From: Streptomyces syringium
GTDB taxonomy: Bacteria; Actinomycetota; Actinomycetes; Streptomycetales; Streptomycetaceae
Direction of reading: 5' to 3'
Assembly (NCBI RefSeq): GCF_017876625.1
Contig: NZ_JAGIOH010000001.1
Coordinates: 4,485,501 to 4,549,500 of the forward strand
DNA length: 64,000 nucleotides
Shown here in pieces: positions 45,055 to 53,200 of this stretch. Position 1 is the first letter of the stretch; each line of letters opens with the position of its first letter. The position numbers and the translations under genes were made by a program. The notes under the pieces are model-generated. The model was not told the DNA's origin. It saw nothing but the letters and a program-made list of their open reading frames with translations, and made no database searches.

Positions 45055-47442
45055 TCACGCGGGGAACCGGCGTCCCACCCAGCGCCACACCAGCTCCAGC
45101 GCGACCGAGGCCGCCACCGCGATGCCGACGGCGGCCCACGGCATCGTCGTGCCGACCAGTTTCAAGGCGAAGAAGTGCTGGAGCCAGGGGGTGACGAGCA
45201 CGATCACAAAGCCCAGCGCCATCGCGAGCACCAGGGCGATCCGCCACCACGTGTAGGGCCGGGCGATGATCGCGAGCACCCACATGGAGATCAGGAACAG
45301 GGTCAGCGTCGCCGCGCTCGTCTCCGCCGCGAGCGCGCCCGTCCCGCCGTAGTGCTGCCGGGCCAGCAGATACGCCGCGAACGTGGCGAGGCCCGCGATG
45401 GCCCCCGCCGGGACGGCGTACCGCATGACGCGGCGCACGAAGTGCGGCCGGGCGCGCTCCTTGTTGGGGGCCAGGGCGAGGAAGAAGGCGGGGACGCCGA
45501 TGGTCAGGGTCGACAGCAGCGTCAGATGGCGGGGCAGGAACGGGTACGGCACCTGGGAGCAGACGACGAGGACGGCGAGCAGGACGGAGTAGACGGTCTT
45601 CGTCAGGAACAGGGTGGCGACGCGCGTGATGTTGCCGATGACGCGGCGGCCCTCCGCTACCACCGACGGCAGTGACGCGAAGCTGTTGTTCAGGAGCACG
45701 ATCTGGGCGACGGCCCGGGTGGCCTCGGAGCCGGAGCCCATGGAGACGCCGATGTCGGCGTCCTTCAGGGCGAGGACGTCGTTGACGCCGTCGCCGGTCA
45801 TCGCGACGGTGTGGCCGCGCGACTGGAGCGCGCCGACCATGTCCCGCTTCTGCTGCGGGGTGACCCGCCCGAAGACCGCGCCACGGTCGAGGGCCTCGGC
45901 CATCGCGTCCCGCTCGGCGGGCAGCCGGCGGGAGTCGACGGGGGCGTCGGCGCCGGGCAGGCCGAGTTTCCCGGCGACCGCGCCGACGGAGACGGCGTTG
46001 TCGCCGGAGATGACCTTCGCGGCGACGTTCTGTTCGGCGAAGTAGCGCAGGGTGTCACCGGCGTCGGACCGCAGCCGCTGTTCCAGGACGACGAGGGCCG
46101 TGGGGCGGACGCCGTCCGTGACGCGCGGGTCGTCCAGCTCCCGGTCGGCGCCGGCGAGGAGCAGGACGCGCAGGCCCTGGGCGTTGAGGTCCTCGACCTC
46201 GGCGAGCGCCGCGTCGCCCTCGGCCAGCAGCACGTCGGGGGCGCCCAGCAGCCAGCGGCTGCTCTCGGCGTCCGGGCCGTTGAGGGCGGCGCCGCTGTAT
46301 TTGCGGGCGGAGGAGAAGGGCAGCGATTCCGTGCAGCGCCAGTCGGCGCTGTCGGGGTAGGCGGCGATGATGGCCTGGAGGCTGGCGTTGGGCCGGGGGT
46401 CGGACTCGCCGAGGGCGCCGAGCACCTGGCGTACGTAGCTCTCGTCCGCGCTGTCGAGGAGCCGCAGTTCCTTGACGTCCATCCCGCCCTCGGTGAGCGT
46501 GCCCGTCTTGTCGAGGCAGACCACGTCGACGCGGGCCAGGCCCTCGATCGCGGGCAGTTCCTGGACGAGGCACTGCTTGCGGCCGAGCCGGATGACGCCG
46601 ATGGCGAAGGCGACGGAGGTGAGCAGCACCAGGCCCTCGGGCACCATCGGGACGATGCCGGCGACCATCCGCCGGACCGCTTCCTTCCAGTCGTCCTTCT
46701 CGACGACGAGCTGGCTGATGATCAGGCCGATGGCGGTCGGGACCATCATCCACGTCACGTACTTGAGGATCTGGCTGATGCCGCTGCGCAGCTCGGAGTG
46801 GACGAGCGTGAAGCGGGACGCCTCCTCGGCGAGCTGCGCGGCGTAGGCCTCGCGGCCCACCTTGGTCGCGGTGAAGGCGCCGCCGCCGGCGACGACGAAG
46901 GAGCCGGACATGACGGGGTCGCCGGGCTGTTTGAGGACGGGGTCGGCCTCGCCGGTGAGCAGCGACTCGTCGATCTCCAGCCCGTCGGCCTCCAGGACCT
47001 CGCCGTCGACGACGCACTTGTCGCCGGGGCCGAGTTCGATGACGTCGTCGAGGACGATCTCGCCGGTGGCGATGGCGGTGGGGACGCCGTCGCGCCGGAC
47101 GGTGGGCTTGGCCTCGCCGATGACGGCGAGGGAGTCGAGGGTCTTCTTGGCGCGCAGTTCCTGGATGATGCCGATCGCCGTGTTGGCGACGATGACGAAG
47201 CCGAAGAGGCCGTCCTGGATGGGGCCGACGACCAGGATGATGCAGAACAGCACGCCGATGATGGCGTTGAAGCGGGTGAAGACGTTGGCCCGGACGATTT
47301 CCGTCATCGAGCGCGAGGAACGTACGGGCACATCGTTGACGTCGCCCCGGGCCACGCGCTCGGCGACCTCGCGGGCGGTCAGGCCGGAGTGCGCGGCCGG
47401 CGGTACGGGCTCCTCGACTGCGGTGTGCGCCGGATCGCTCAT
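45055..47442 (-). CDS. Cation-transporting P-type ATPase, CtpE-like (probable calcium)
   Basis: This 795-residue P-type ATPase has the actuator motif LLTGEADPV, the phosphorylation motif DKTGTLT, the hinge GDGVNDVLALKDADIG and, in helix 4, VPMVPEGLVLLTSVAF. That PEGL motif and overall layout resemble mycobacterial CtpE, which takes up calcium. There are about ten helices and no N-terminal metal-binding domain (no CxxC), arguing against copper or zinc. It probably works in calcium uptake or surface stress. A DUF2530 gene lies 50 bp upstream on the same strand. Confidence 0.9.
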   Translation of the reverse strand: MSDPAHTAVEEPVPPAAHSGLTAREVAERVARGDVNDVPVRSSRSMTEIVRANVFTRFNAIIGVLFCIILVVGPIQDGLFGFVIVANTAIGIIQELRAKKTLDSLAVIGEAKPTVRRDGVPTAIATGEIVLDDVIELGPGDKCVVDGEVLEADGLEIDESLLTGEADPVLKQPGDPVMSGSFVVAGGGAFTATKVGREAYAAQLAEEASRFTLVHSELRSGISQILKYVTWMMVPTAIGLIISQLVVEKDDWKEAVRRMVAGIVPMVPEGLVLLTSVAFAIGVIRLGRKQCLVQELPAIEGLARVDVVCLDKTGTLTEGGMDVKELRLLDSADESYVRQVLGALGESDPRPNASLQAIIAAYPDSADWRCTESLPFSSARKYSGAALNGPDAESSRWLLGAPDVLLAEGDAALAEVEDLNAQGLRVLLLAGADRELDDPRVTDGVRPTALVVLEQRLRSDAGDTLRYFAEQNVAAKVISGDNAVSVGAVAGKLGLPGADAPVDSRRLPAERDAMAEALDRGAVFGRVTPQQKRDMVGALQSRGHTVAMTGDGVNDVLALKDADIGVSMGSGSEATRAVAQIVLLNNSFASLPSVVAEGRRVIGNITRVATLFLTKTVYSVLLAVLVVCSQVPYPFLPRHLTLLSTLTIGVPAFFLALAPNKERARPHFVRRVMRYAVPAGAIAGLATFAAYLLARQHYGGTGALAAETSAATLTLFLISMWVLAIIARPYTWWRIALVLAMALGFVIVLVTPWLQHFFALKLVGTTMPWAAVGIAVAASVALELVWRWVGRRFPA

Positions 47443-47492
47443 GCCTCCGACGGTACGGGCGGTCAGCCCGGTTCACCTTCCGAAATGACGCT

Positions 47493-47753
47493 TCAGCGTT
47501 CGCCGGCGTTCGCCGCGTGGCGTCGGATGGCCGCTTCGCGCCCACGGACGTACCAGATGCCGATCAGACCGAGACCGGCCCCGGCCAGGCAGGTCCACAC
47601 CCACCACGCGTGGCCGTGGTCCTCGAACCAGCCGTAGAAGGGGAGCTGCGCGAGGAAGAGGACGAACCAGAGGATCGTGCCGCCGGTGATGGTGGCGACG
47701 ACGGGGCCTTCCAGGGGCTCCGGTGCCTCGTGTCGGGGTGTCCACTTCGTCAT
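47493..47753 (-). CDS. DUF2530 membrane protein
   Basis: This 86-residue protein has two membrane helices (ATITGGTILWFVLFLAQLPFY and WWVWTCLAGAGLGLIGIWYV), a basic C-terminus and the spacing of DUF2530 proteins common in actinobacteria. It lies upstream of the P-type ATPase gene on the same strand. No function is established. Confidence 0.82.
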   Translation of the reverse strand: MTKWTPRHEAPEPLEGPVVATITGGTILWFVLFLAQLPFYGWFEDHGHAWWVWTCLAGAGLGLIGIWYVRGREAAIRRHAANAGER

Positions 47754-47939
47754 GGCCGTAAGCCTAGTCCGTGCGCCCCCGGTGCCGCGTTCCCGGTCGG
47801 GGCCCTTGTCCCATAGGGGTCTACGCGCGGAGATAGCAATTCACGTCTTGTTTATTCATACTGAAACCGACCGGATCTGACTGCGATGTTTCGTCTGATC
47901 ATCCAAATATGATCCACCGTCCATGATCGCTTTCATGTC

Positions 47940-47976
47940 GTTCATGAGCCAGCGTTCATGATCCAGCGTTCATGAG
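47940..47976 (+). promoter_or_regulatory. 14-bp direct repeats upstream of the purine permease
   Basis: GTTCATGAGCCAGC and GTTCATGATCCAGC follow each other at 47940-47953 and 47954-47967, with a third GTTCATGAG at 47968-47976. The surrounding 47820-47940 region is AT-rich for this genome and probably contains the promoter. Three helically unphased copies (14-bp period) suggest a regulator-binding array. Confidence 0.5.
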
Positions 47977-48112
47977 CTGTTCGTCCGCGTCCCGGCCTGT
48001 CGATCACCGTCGATCACCCGCACGGCCCTCGCGGACGGTCATCCCGACCCTCTGCATCGCCCCCCCGCACCCCCCGCTCGCCTCCCGCAGGCCCGTACGA
48101 CTGAGGTCCCGC

Positions 48113-49582
48113 ATGCCCCCCTCGGCCACCTCCCCGGTCGACGCCCAGCAGCCGTCCCCCACGCCGCCCCCCGGCAACGCCCTCGACCGGTTCTTCCGGA
48201 TCTCCGAGCGGGGCTCGTCCGTCTCCCGCGAGATGCGCGGTGGTCTGGCCACCTTCTTTGCGATGGCCTACATCATCGTGCTGAACCCGATCATCCTCGG
48301 CGCGGGCCAGGACAAGTTCGGTCACCAGCTGGACAACGGCCAGCTGGTCACGGCCACCGCCCTGATGGCGGGCCTCAGCACCGTCCTCATGGGCGTCATC
48401 GGCAATGTGCCGATCGCCTGCGCCGCCGGCCTCGGCATCAACGCCGTCGTCTCGCTCCAGCTCGCCCCCAAGATGAGCTGGCCGGACGCGATGGGCATGG
48501 TCGTCCTCGCCGGTCTGGTGCTGATGCTGCTCGTCGCCTCCGGTCTGCGGCAGCGCGTGATGGACGCGATCCCGAGCGGACTGCGCCGTGCCATCGCGAT
48601 CGGCATCGGCATGTTCATCTCGCTGATCGGCCTGGTCGACGCCGGCTTCGTCACCCGCAACCCCGACGCCGCGCACACCACCGTCCCGCTCGGCCTCGGC
48701 CAGGGCGGCCAGCTCCAGGGCTGGCCGGTGCTGATCTTCGTGATCGGCCTCGCGCTCACCTTCATCCTGCTCGTACGCAAGACACGGGGCGCGATCCTCA
48801 TCGGCATCGTCGTGATGACCTTCGTCGCGATCGTCATCAACTCGCTCGCCGACATCCCCGACGCGAACTGGGGCCTCAGCGTCCCGCAGGTGCCGGACAG
48901 CATCGTCGGCTCGCCCGACTTCGGACTCGTCGGCGACATCAGCCTCTTCGGCGGCTTCCACGAGGTCGGCCTGCTGACCGGCTGCCTCTTCGTCTTCACC
49001 GTGCTGCTCTCCGGCTTCTTCGACGCGATGGGCACCATCATCGGCGTCGGCGAGGAGGCCGGGCTGACCGACGACAAGGGCCAGCTGCCCAACATGGGCC
49101 GGATCCTGATGGTCGACGGCGTGGCCGTCGCGGCGGGCGGCGTCGGCTCGGCCTCCGCGAACACCTGCTTCGTGGAGTCCACGGCAGGTGTCGGCGAGGG
49201 CGCCCGTACGGGCCTCGCGAACCTGATGACCGGCGGGCTCTTCCTGCTGGCCCTCGTCTTCACCCCGCTCGCGAAGATCGTCCCCTCGCAGGCGGCCACC
49301 CCCGCGCTGCTCGTCGTCGGCTTCCTGATCATGGCGGCCAACGTCAAGGAGATCGACTGGAGCGACTTCACGATCGCGATCCCGGCGTTCCTGACGATCG
49401 TCTCGATGCCGTTCACGTACAGCATCACCAACGGCATCGGCATCGGCGTGCTCGCCTTCATCCTGCTGCGCATCGCGGACAAGCGGGCCCGGGAGATCCC
49501 CTGGCTGCTCAACGTGGTCGGGCTGTGCTTCCTCGTCTACTTCCTGCTCGACCCGATCGAGCAGGCGCTGGGTGTGAAGTAG
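48113..49582 (+). CDS. NCS2-type purine permease (AzgA-like)
   Basis: This 489-residue nucleobase permease of the AzgA/GhxP group imports adenine, guanine or hypoxanthine by proton symport. It has the N-terminal REMRGGLATFFAMAYIIVLNP, CAAGLGINAVVS, the DAMGTIIGVGEEAGL and ASANTCFVESTAGVGEGARTGLA segments, and about twelve helices. ATG at 48113 has a GAGG site. The upstream direct repeats suggest regulation, but no known purine operator is seen. Confidence 0.93.
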   Translation: MPPSATSPVDAQQPSPTPPPGNALDRFFRISERGSSVSREMRGGLATFFAMAYIIVLNPIILGAGQDKFGHQLDNGQLVTATALMAGLSTVLMGVIGNVPIACAAGLGINAVVSLQLAPKMSWPDAMGMVVLAGLVLMLLVASGLRQRVMDAIPSGLRRAIAIGIGMFISLIGLVDAGFVTRNPDAAHTTVPLGLGQGGQLQGWPVLIFVIGLALTFILLVRKTRGAILIGIVVMTFVAIVINSLADIPDANWGLSVPQVPDSIVGSPDFGLVGDISLFGGFHEVGLLTGCLFVFTVLLSGFFDAMGTIIGVGEEAGLTDDKGQLPNMGRILMVDGVAVAAGGVGSASANTCFVESTAGVGEGARTGLANLMTGGLFLLALVFTPLAKIVPSQAATPALLVVGFLIMAANVKEIDWSDFTIAIPAFLTIVSMPFTYSITNGIGIGVLAFILLRIADKRAREIPWLLNVVGLCFLVYFLLDPIEQALGVK

Positions 49583-49615
49583 CAGGGCCCCGGTTTCTGG
49601 CCCCGATTTCTGGCT

Positions 49616-49663
49616 TCGACGAGCCGCTCATGCCTTCCCGGCGTGGGCGGCTTCGTCGTTGGC
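49616..49663 (+). terminator. Bulged hairpin after the purine permease
   Basis: cgacgagccgc and gcggcttcgtcg form a stem with a one-base bulge about 35 bp past the stop, a likely terminator. Confidence 0.55.
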
Positions 49664-49694
49664 GGGGCAGGTGTCCGTGTCCTACCCCTCCACT

Positions 49695-49729
49695 TTATTT
49701 AGCGCGGGTAATAAGATAAACTAACTAAC
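49695..49729 (+). promoter_or_regulatory. marR promoter and operator
   Basis: TTATT at 49695-49699 and AATAA at 49710-49714 form an inverted repeat with a 10-bp spacer. TAAGAT at 49713-49718 is a good -10 box, which would give a leader of only a few bases before the ATG at 49730. An operator overlapping the promoter fits MarR autorepression. Confidence 0.55.
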
Positions 49730-50161
49730 ATGCTGGAAACCCCGGACAACACAGCCGCCGTGAACTCTCTGCGGTCCGGCGTGATGCGTCTGTCACGGCG
49801 GCTCAAGCACCAGCGGGTCGACGAGTCGCTCAGCCCGACCGAGATGTCGGTGCTCGGCACCCTCGCCCGCTGCGGCTCCGCCACCCCCGGCGAGCTGGCT
49901 CGCAAGGAGCATGTGCAGCCGCCGTCGATGACCCGCATCGTCGCGCTGTTGGAGGCCAAGGGCCTCGTCCGGCTGGAACCGCACCCGGAGGACCGCCGCC
50001 AGAAGGTGGTCACCCAGACCGAGCGGGCCGAGACCATGCTCGAAGAGAGCCGGCGCAAGCGCAATGTCTGGCTCGCCGAGCTGGTGGAACAGCTCGACGA
50101 GGACGAGTGGGCGACGCTCCGCGCCGCCGCGCCCGTACTGGAGAAACTCGCGCACCTGTAG
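49730..50161 (+). CDS. MarR-family regulator
   Basis: This 143-residue winged-helix regulator has the HTH region LSPTEMSVLGTLARCGSATPGELARKEHVQPPSMTRIVALLEAKGLV and the wing HPEDRRQKVVTQTERAE. It precedes an MFS exporter by 76 bp on the same strand, the common layout of a ligand-responsive efflux pair. The near-leaderless ATG follows an AT-rich operator. Confidence 0.92.
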   Translation: MLETPDNTAAVNSLRSGVMRLSRRLKHQRVDESLSPTEMSVLGTLARCGSATPGELARKEHVQPPSMTRIVALLEAKGLVRLEPHPEDRRQKVVTQTERAETMLEESRRKRNVWLAELVEQLDEDEWATLRAAAPVLEKLAHL

Positions 50162-50237
50162 GCGTACGCGGATACGCAGTCGCCCGTGGGTGCCATAAGG
50201 ACGGCCTGAGGCCCGCCCAGAAGGAGGCGAACGCACT

Positions 50238-51620
50238 TTGAGTTCGGGACCCGGAGCAGACTCCGCACCCGCACCGAACACCCACGACGACGCACGCACC
50301 ACCTCCCTGAAGCCCAAGGGAGGCACCTTCAGCTCACTGAAGGTCCGTAATTACCGGCTCTTCGCCACCGGACAGGTGGTCTCCAACACCGGCACCTGGA
50401 TGCAGCGCATCGCCCAGGACTGGCTGGTGCTCAGCCTGACCGGCTCCTCCGCCGCCGTCGGCATCACGACGGCGCTGCAGTTCCTGCCCATGCTGCTCTT
50501 CGGGCTGTACGGCGGCGTCATCGCCGACCGCTACCCCAAGCGGCGGCTGCTCCTGATCACCCAGCTCGCCATGGGCCTCACCGGCCTGGCGCTCGCGGTC
50601 CTCACCCTCTCCGGTCACGTCCAGGTCTGGCACGTCTACCTCACCGCCTTCGCCCTCGGCCTCGTCACGGTCGTGGACAACCCCGTCCGCCAGGCGTTCG
50701 TCGTCGAAATGGTCGGTCCGGCCGACCTGCGCAACGCCGTCAGCCTCAACTCCGCCAACTTCCAGTCGGCCCGGCTCGTCGGCCCCGCCATCGCGGGCGT
50801 GCTGATCACTGCCGTGGGCAGCGGCTGGGCGTTCCTGCTCAACGGACTCTCCTACGCCGCCCCTCTCGCGGGGCTGCTGATGATGCGCACGAGCGAGCTG
50901 CACAAGGTCGACCGGGCGCCGCGCGGCAAGGGCCAGTTGCGGGAAGGCCTGCGCTACGTGGCCGGGCGGCCGGATCTGATCTGGCCGATCGTGCTGGTCG
51001 GCTTCATCGGCACGTTCGGCTTCAACTTCCCCATCTGGCTGACGGCGTTCGTCAACGACGTCTTCCACGCGGGCGCCGGCACGTACGGCCTGCTCAACAC
51101 CCTGATGGCGGCCGGTTCCCTGATCGGCGCCCTGCTCGCCGCCCGCCGGGGCACGTCCCGGCTGCGGCTGCTGGTCGGCGCGGCCGCGCTGTTCGGCCTG
51201 CTGGAGATCACGGCGGCGCTGGCGCCGACGTTCTGGGTGTTCGCGGCGCTGCTGGTGCCGATCGGCATGTTCGGCCTGACGATCAACGTGACCGCCAACT
51301 CGAGTGTGCAGCTGGCGACGGACCAGGCGATGCGTGGCCGGGTCATGAGCCTGTTCATGATGGTCTTCATGGGCGGCACGCCGCTGGGCGCGCCGCTGGT
51401 GGGCTGGGTCACCGATGTCTACGGCGCGAGAGTCGGCTTCCTCGCCGGTGGTGTGGTGTCGCTGCTCGCGGCGTCGGCGATCGGCTTCACGCTGGCCCGG
51501 GTGGGTGGCTTGCGCCTGCGGATAGACCTGCGGCGTGGGCACCGGCGGGTGGAGTTCGTTCCGCGTGAGTCTGCGCGTGAGTCTGCGACGCAGCGGGAGG
51601 AGCTGGCGGCTACGGCCTGA
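50238..51620 (+). CDS. MFS exporter (MFS_3/enterobactin-exporter type) next to marR
   Basis: This 460-residue transporter begins at TTG 50238, supported by AGGAGG 9 nt upstream. It has the MFS_3 pattern: LKVRNYRLFATGQVVSNTGTWMQ, ADRYPKRRLLL, PVRQAFVVEMVGPADLRNAVS, and MRGRVMSLFMMVFMGGTPLGAP. About twelve helices; a basic C-terminal tail (RRGHRRVEFVPRE) follows. MarR control is likely. The substrate is unknown. Confidence 0.9.
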   Translation: MSSGPGADSAPAPNTHDDARTTSLKPKGGTFSSLKVRNYRLFATGQVVSNTGTWMQRIAQDWLVLSLTGSSAAVGITTALQFLPMLLFGLYGGVIADRYPKRRLLLITQLAMGLTGLALAVLTLSGHVQVWHVYLTAFALGLVTVVDNPVRQAFVVEMVGPADLRNAVSLNSANFQSARLVGPAIAGVLITAVGSGWAFLLNGLSYAAPLAGLLMMRTSELHKVDRAPRGKGQLREGLRYVAGRPDLIWPIVLVGFIGTFGFNFPIWLTAFVNDVFHAGAGTYGLLNTLMAAGSLIGALLAARRGTSRLRLLVGAAALFGLLEITAALAPTFWVFAALLVPIGMFGLTINVTANSSVQLATDQAMRGRVMSLFMMVFMGGTPLGAPLVGWVTDVYGARVGFLAGGVVSLLAASAIGFTLARVGGLRLRIDLRRGHRRVEFVPRESARESATQREELAATA

Positions 51621-51688
51621 GGCCGGTGGCCGGGGCTCCGGCGTGGTGGCGCGGGCCGGTGGGTCCGGGCCGGGCGCCGGGGCCTCCG

Positions 51689-51886
51689 GGGGCATCCCGG
51701 AATCGGATATTTACGGGCGGGAACCCCCGAGCGCATCGGCGCCCGGCACTTCCGCCCACAAATATCCGGCAGCATTCCGGGACGCCCCCTGCGACCCCGT
51801 CGCCCTCCGCCGTCGTCCCGGTCAAGCCTGTCCGGCGCCCTGCGGACGCGACGCGCCCGCAGGGCGCTCGCCGCCGCAGGCGGCAG
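51689..51886. repeat. Long imperfect palindrome plus hairpin-repeat fragment
   Basis: Arms at 51689-51723 and 51750-51788 form an imperfect inverted repeat of about 35-39 bp, sharing ggcatcccggaat and cggatattt cores, around a 26-nt centre. At 51851-51886 lies gcgcccgcagggcgctcgcc, the right flank of the hairpin repeat. Together they fill most of the 319-bp gap between the MFS and GNAT genes, with no gene visible. Confidence 0.75.
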
Positions 51887-51928
51887 GACGGGGCGGTAGT
51901 GGAAGGTCCGCCGGATATTCCGGGCCTA

Positions 51929-51953
51929 CCCGGCGGGTGTCACACCCGCCGGG
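51929..51953 (-). terminator. Hairpin at the GNAT stop codon
   Basis: cccggcgggtg and cacccgccggg form a perfect 11-bp stem around a 3-nt loop that is itself the stop codon of the minus-strand GNAT gene. Confidence 0.6.
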
Positions 51954-52464
51954 CCAGTACCTGGCCCGGCCAGTCGCCCTCCGGGCCCGCCAGAAACGTT
52001 TCCGTGGGTGTGAAGCCGTTGCGGCGGTAGTAGTCCACCAGCCGCCCCTCGCTGCCCGCGTAGCAGTCGACGCGCAGCAGGGAGATGCCCTGGCGCCGGG
52101 TCTCCTCGACCGCGTGGGCCAGCAGGGCCGCGCCGACGCCCCGGCCCGCGAAGCGGCGGTCGGTGACGAGCAGATGGACGTACACCTCGGGTTCGTCGGC
52201 CCGGGCGACGTACGGCGCGGGGTCCGGCGTCAGCGTCACCGCGCCCGCCACGACGCCGTCGATCATCGCGAGCCACGGGGTGCCCGAGCGGACGATCTCC
52301 CCGACCCGGTCGACGGCCTTGGGCCGGGCCGACCACGGCTCGGTGCCCCACTGCCCCGTGCGCCCGTGCGCGACGAGCCACTCGACGGCGCCGTCGAGCA
52401 TGGCGAGTATCGCGGGGACGTCGTCCTCCCCGCCCTTCCTGATCTCCAACCGGCTGGTCTCCAT
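51940..52464 (-). CDS. GNAT-family acetyltransferase
   Basis: This 174-residue acetyltransferase shows the GNAT acetyl-CoA site RRFAGRGVGAALLAHAVEET and the C-terminal GRLVDYYRRNGFTP. The substrate (amine, antibiotic or protein N-terminus) cannot be told. ATG at 52464 is chosen; GTG at 52482 would abut the start of the divergent gene. A hairpin covers its stop. Confidence 0.88.
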   Translation of the reverse strand: METSRLEIRKGGEDDVPAILAMLDGAVEWLVAHGRTGQWGTEPWSARPKAVDRVGEIVRSGTPWLAMIDGVVAGAVTLTPDPAPYVARADEPEVYVHLLVTDRRFAGRGVGAALLAHAVEETRRQGISLLRVDCYAGSEGRLVDYYRRNGFTPTETFLAGPEGDWPGQVLARRV

Positions 52465-52482
52465 CCGGGTGAGACTAGCCAC

Positions 52483-53046
52483 ATGCGACTGTTCGCCGCG
52501 ATCATTCCGCCGGAATCCGCCCTCGTCGAACTCACGGCCGTGGTCGGCGCCCTACGGCACCTGCCGGGCGCGGACCGGCTCCGCTGGACCGAGCACGAGG
52601 GATGGCACTTCACGCTCGCCTTCCTCGGCGAGGTCGACGATGGCCTGCTCCCCGAGCTGTCCGAACGGCTGGAGCGCGCCGCGCGCCGCCACCCGCCGCA
52701 CGAGCTGCGGCTCGCGGGCGGCGGCCGCTTCGGCGACCGCATCCTGTGGGTGGGCGCCGAAGGCGACCGCGCCACGCTGCGCGACCTCGCCCGCTCGACG
52801 GCGGCCGGGGCCCGCAGGGCCGGGGTGGACGTGGACGGCACGCACACCTTCCACGCCCATCTCACCCTCGCCCGCGCCACGGGCGGGGTGGACCTCAAGC
52901 CGTACGCGGCGGCCCTCGGTGACTTCCACGGGACGGCGTGGACGGTGGACCGGCTGGCGCTCATGCGCAGCCACCCGCCGGTCTCCGGCGTCCCCGGAGA
53001 GCGTCCGCGCTACGAGGTGATCCGGTCCTGGGGGCTCGGCCACTGA
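52483..53046 (+). CDS. thpR: RNA 2',3'-cyclic phosphodiesterase
   Basis: This 187-residue 2H phosphoesterase has both catalytic motifs, HFTLAFLG near residue 43 and HAHLTLAR near residue 125, and opens with MRLFAAIIPPE as in LigT/ThpR proteins. It opens 2',3'-cyclic phosphates in RNA to 2' monophosphates in vitro; the physiological substrate is unknown. The divergent GNAT gene starts only 18 bp (or less) away, so promoters must overlap coding sequence and a leaderless start is likely. Confidence 0.92.
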   Translation: MRLFAAIIPPESALVELTAVVGALRHLPGADRLRWTEHEGWHFTLAFLGEVDDGLLPELSERLERAARRHPPHELRLAGGGRFGDRILWVGAEGDRATLRDLARSTAAGARRAGVDVDGTHTFHAHLTLARATGGVDLKPYAAALGDFHGTAWTVDRLALMRSHPPVSGVPGERPRYEVIRSWGLGH

Positions 53047-53089
53047 TCCGGTCGCGTCCGCACTCCTCGGGGCCGGTTACGCTCGAAGG

Positions 53090-53176
53090 GTGGACCCCAA
53101 GACCAGAAACCGGATCGTGTCCGGTGTGCTCGCCGTCATGCTCGTCGTCATCGCTGTCGTCGCGGCGGTGAAGTGA
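53090..53176 (+). CDS. 28-residue single-helix membrane peptide
   Basis: GTG at 53090 encodes MDPKTRNRIVSGVLAVMLVV and eight more residues ending in AAVK: a short basic N-terminus and one hydrophobic helix. GAAGG directly precedes the GTG, an unusually short spacing. I believe similar peptides occur in other Streptomyces but could not check. Too small to place in a family. Confidence 0.5.
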   Translation: MDPKTRNRIVSGVLAVMLVVIAVVAAVK

Positions 53177-53200
53177 CGCCCTGACGCGCGCGTTCCCGGC

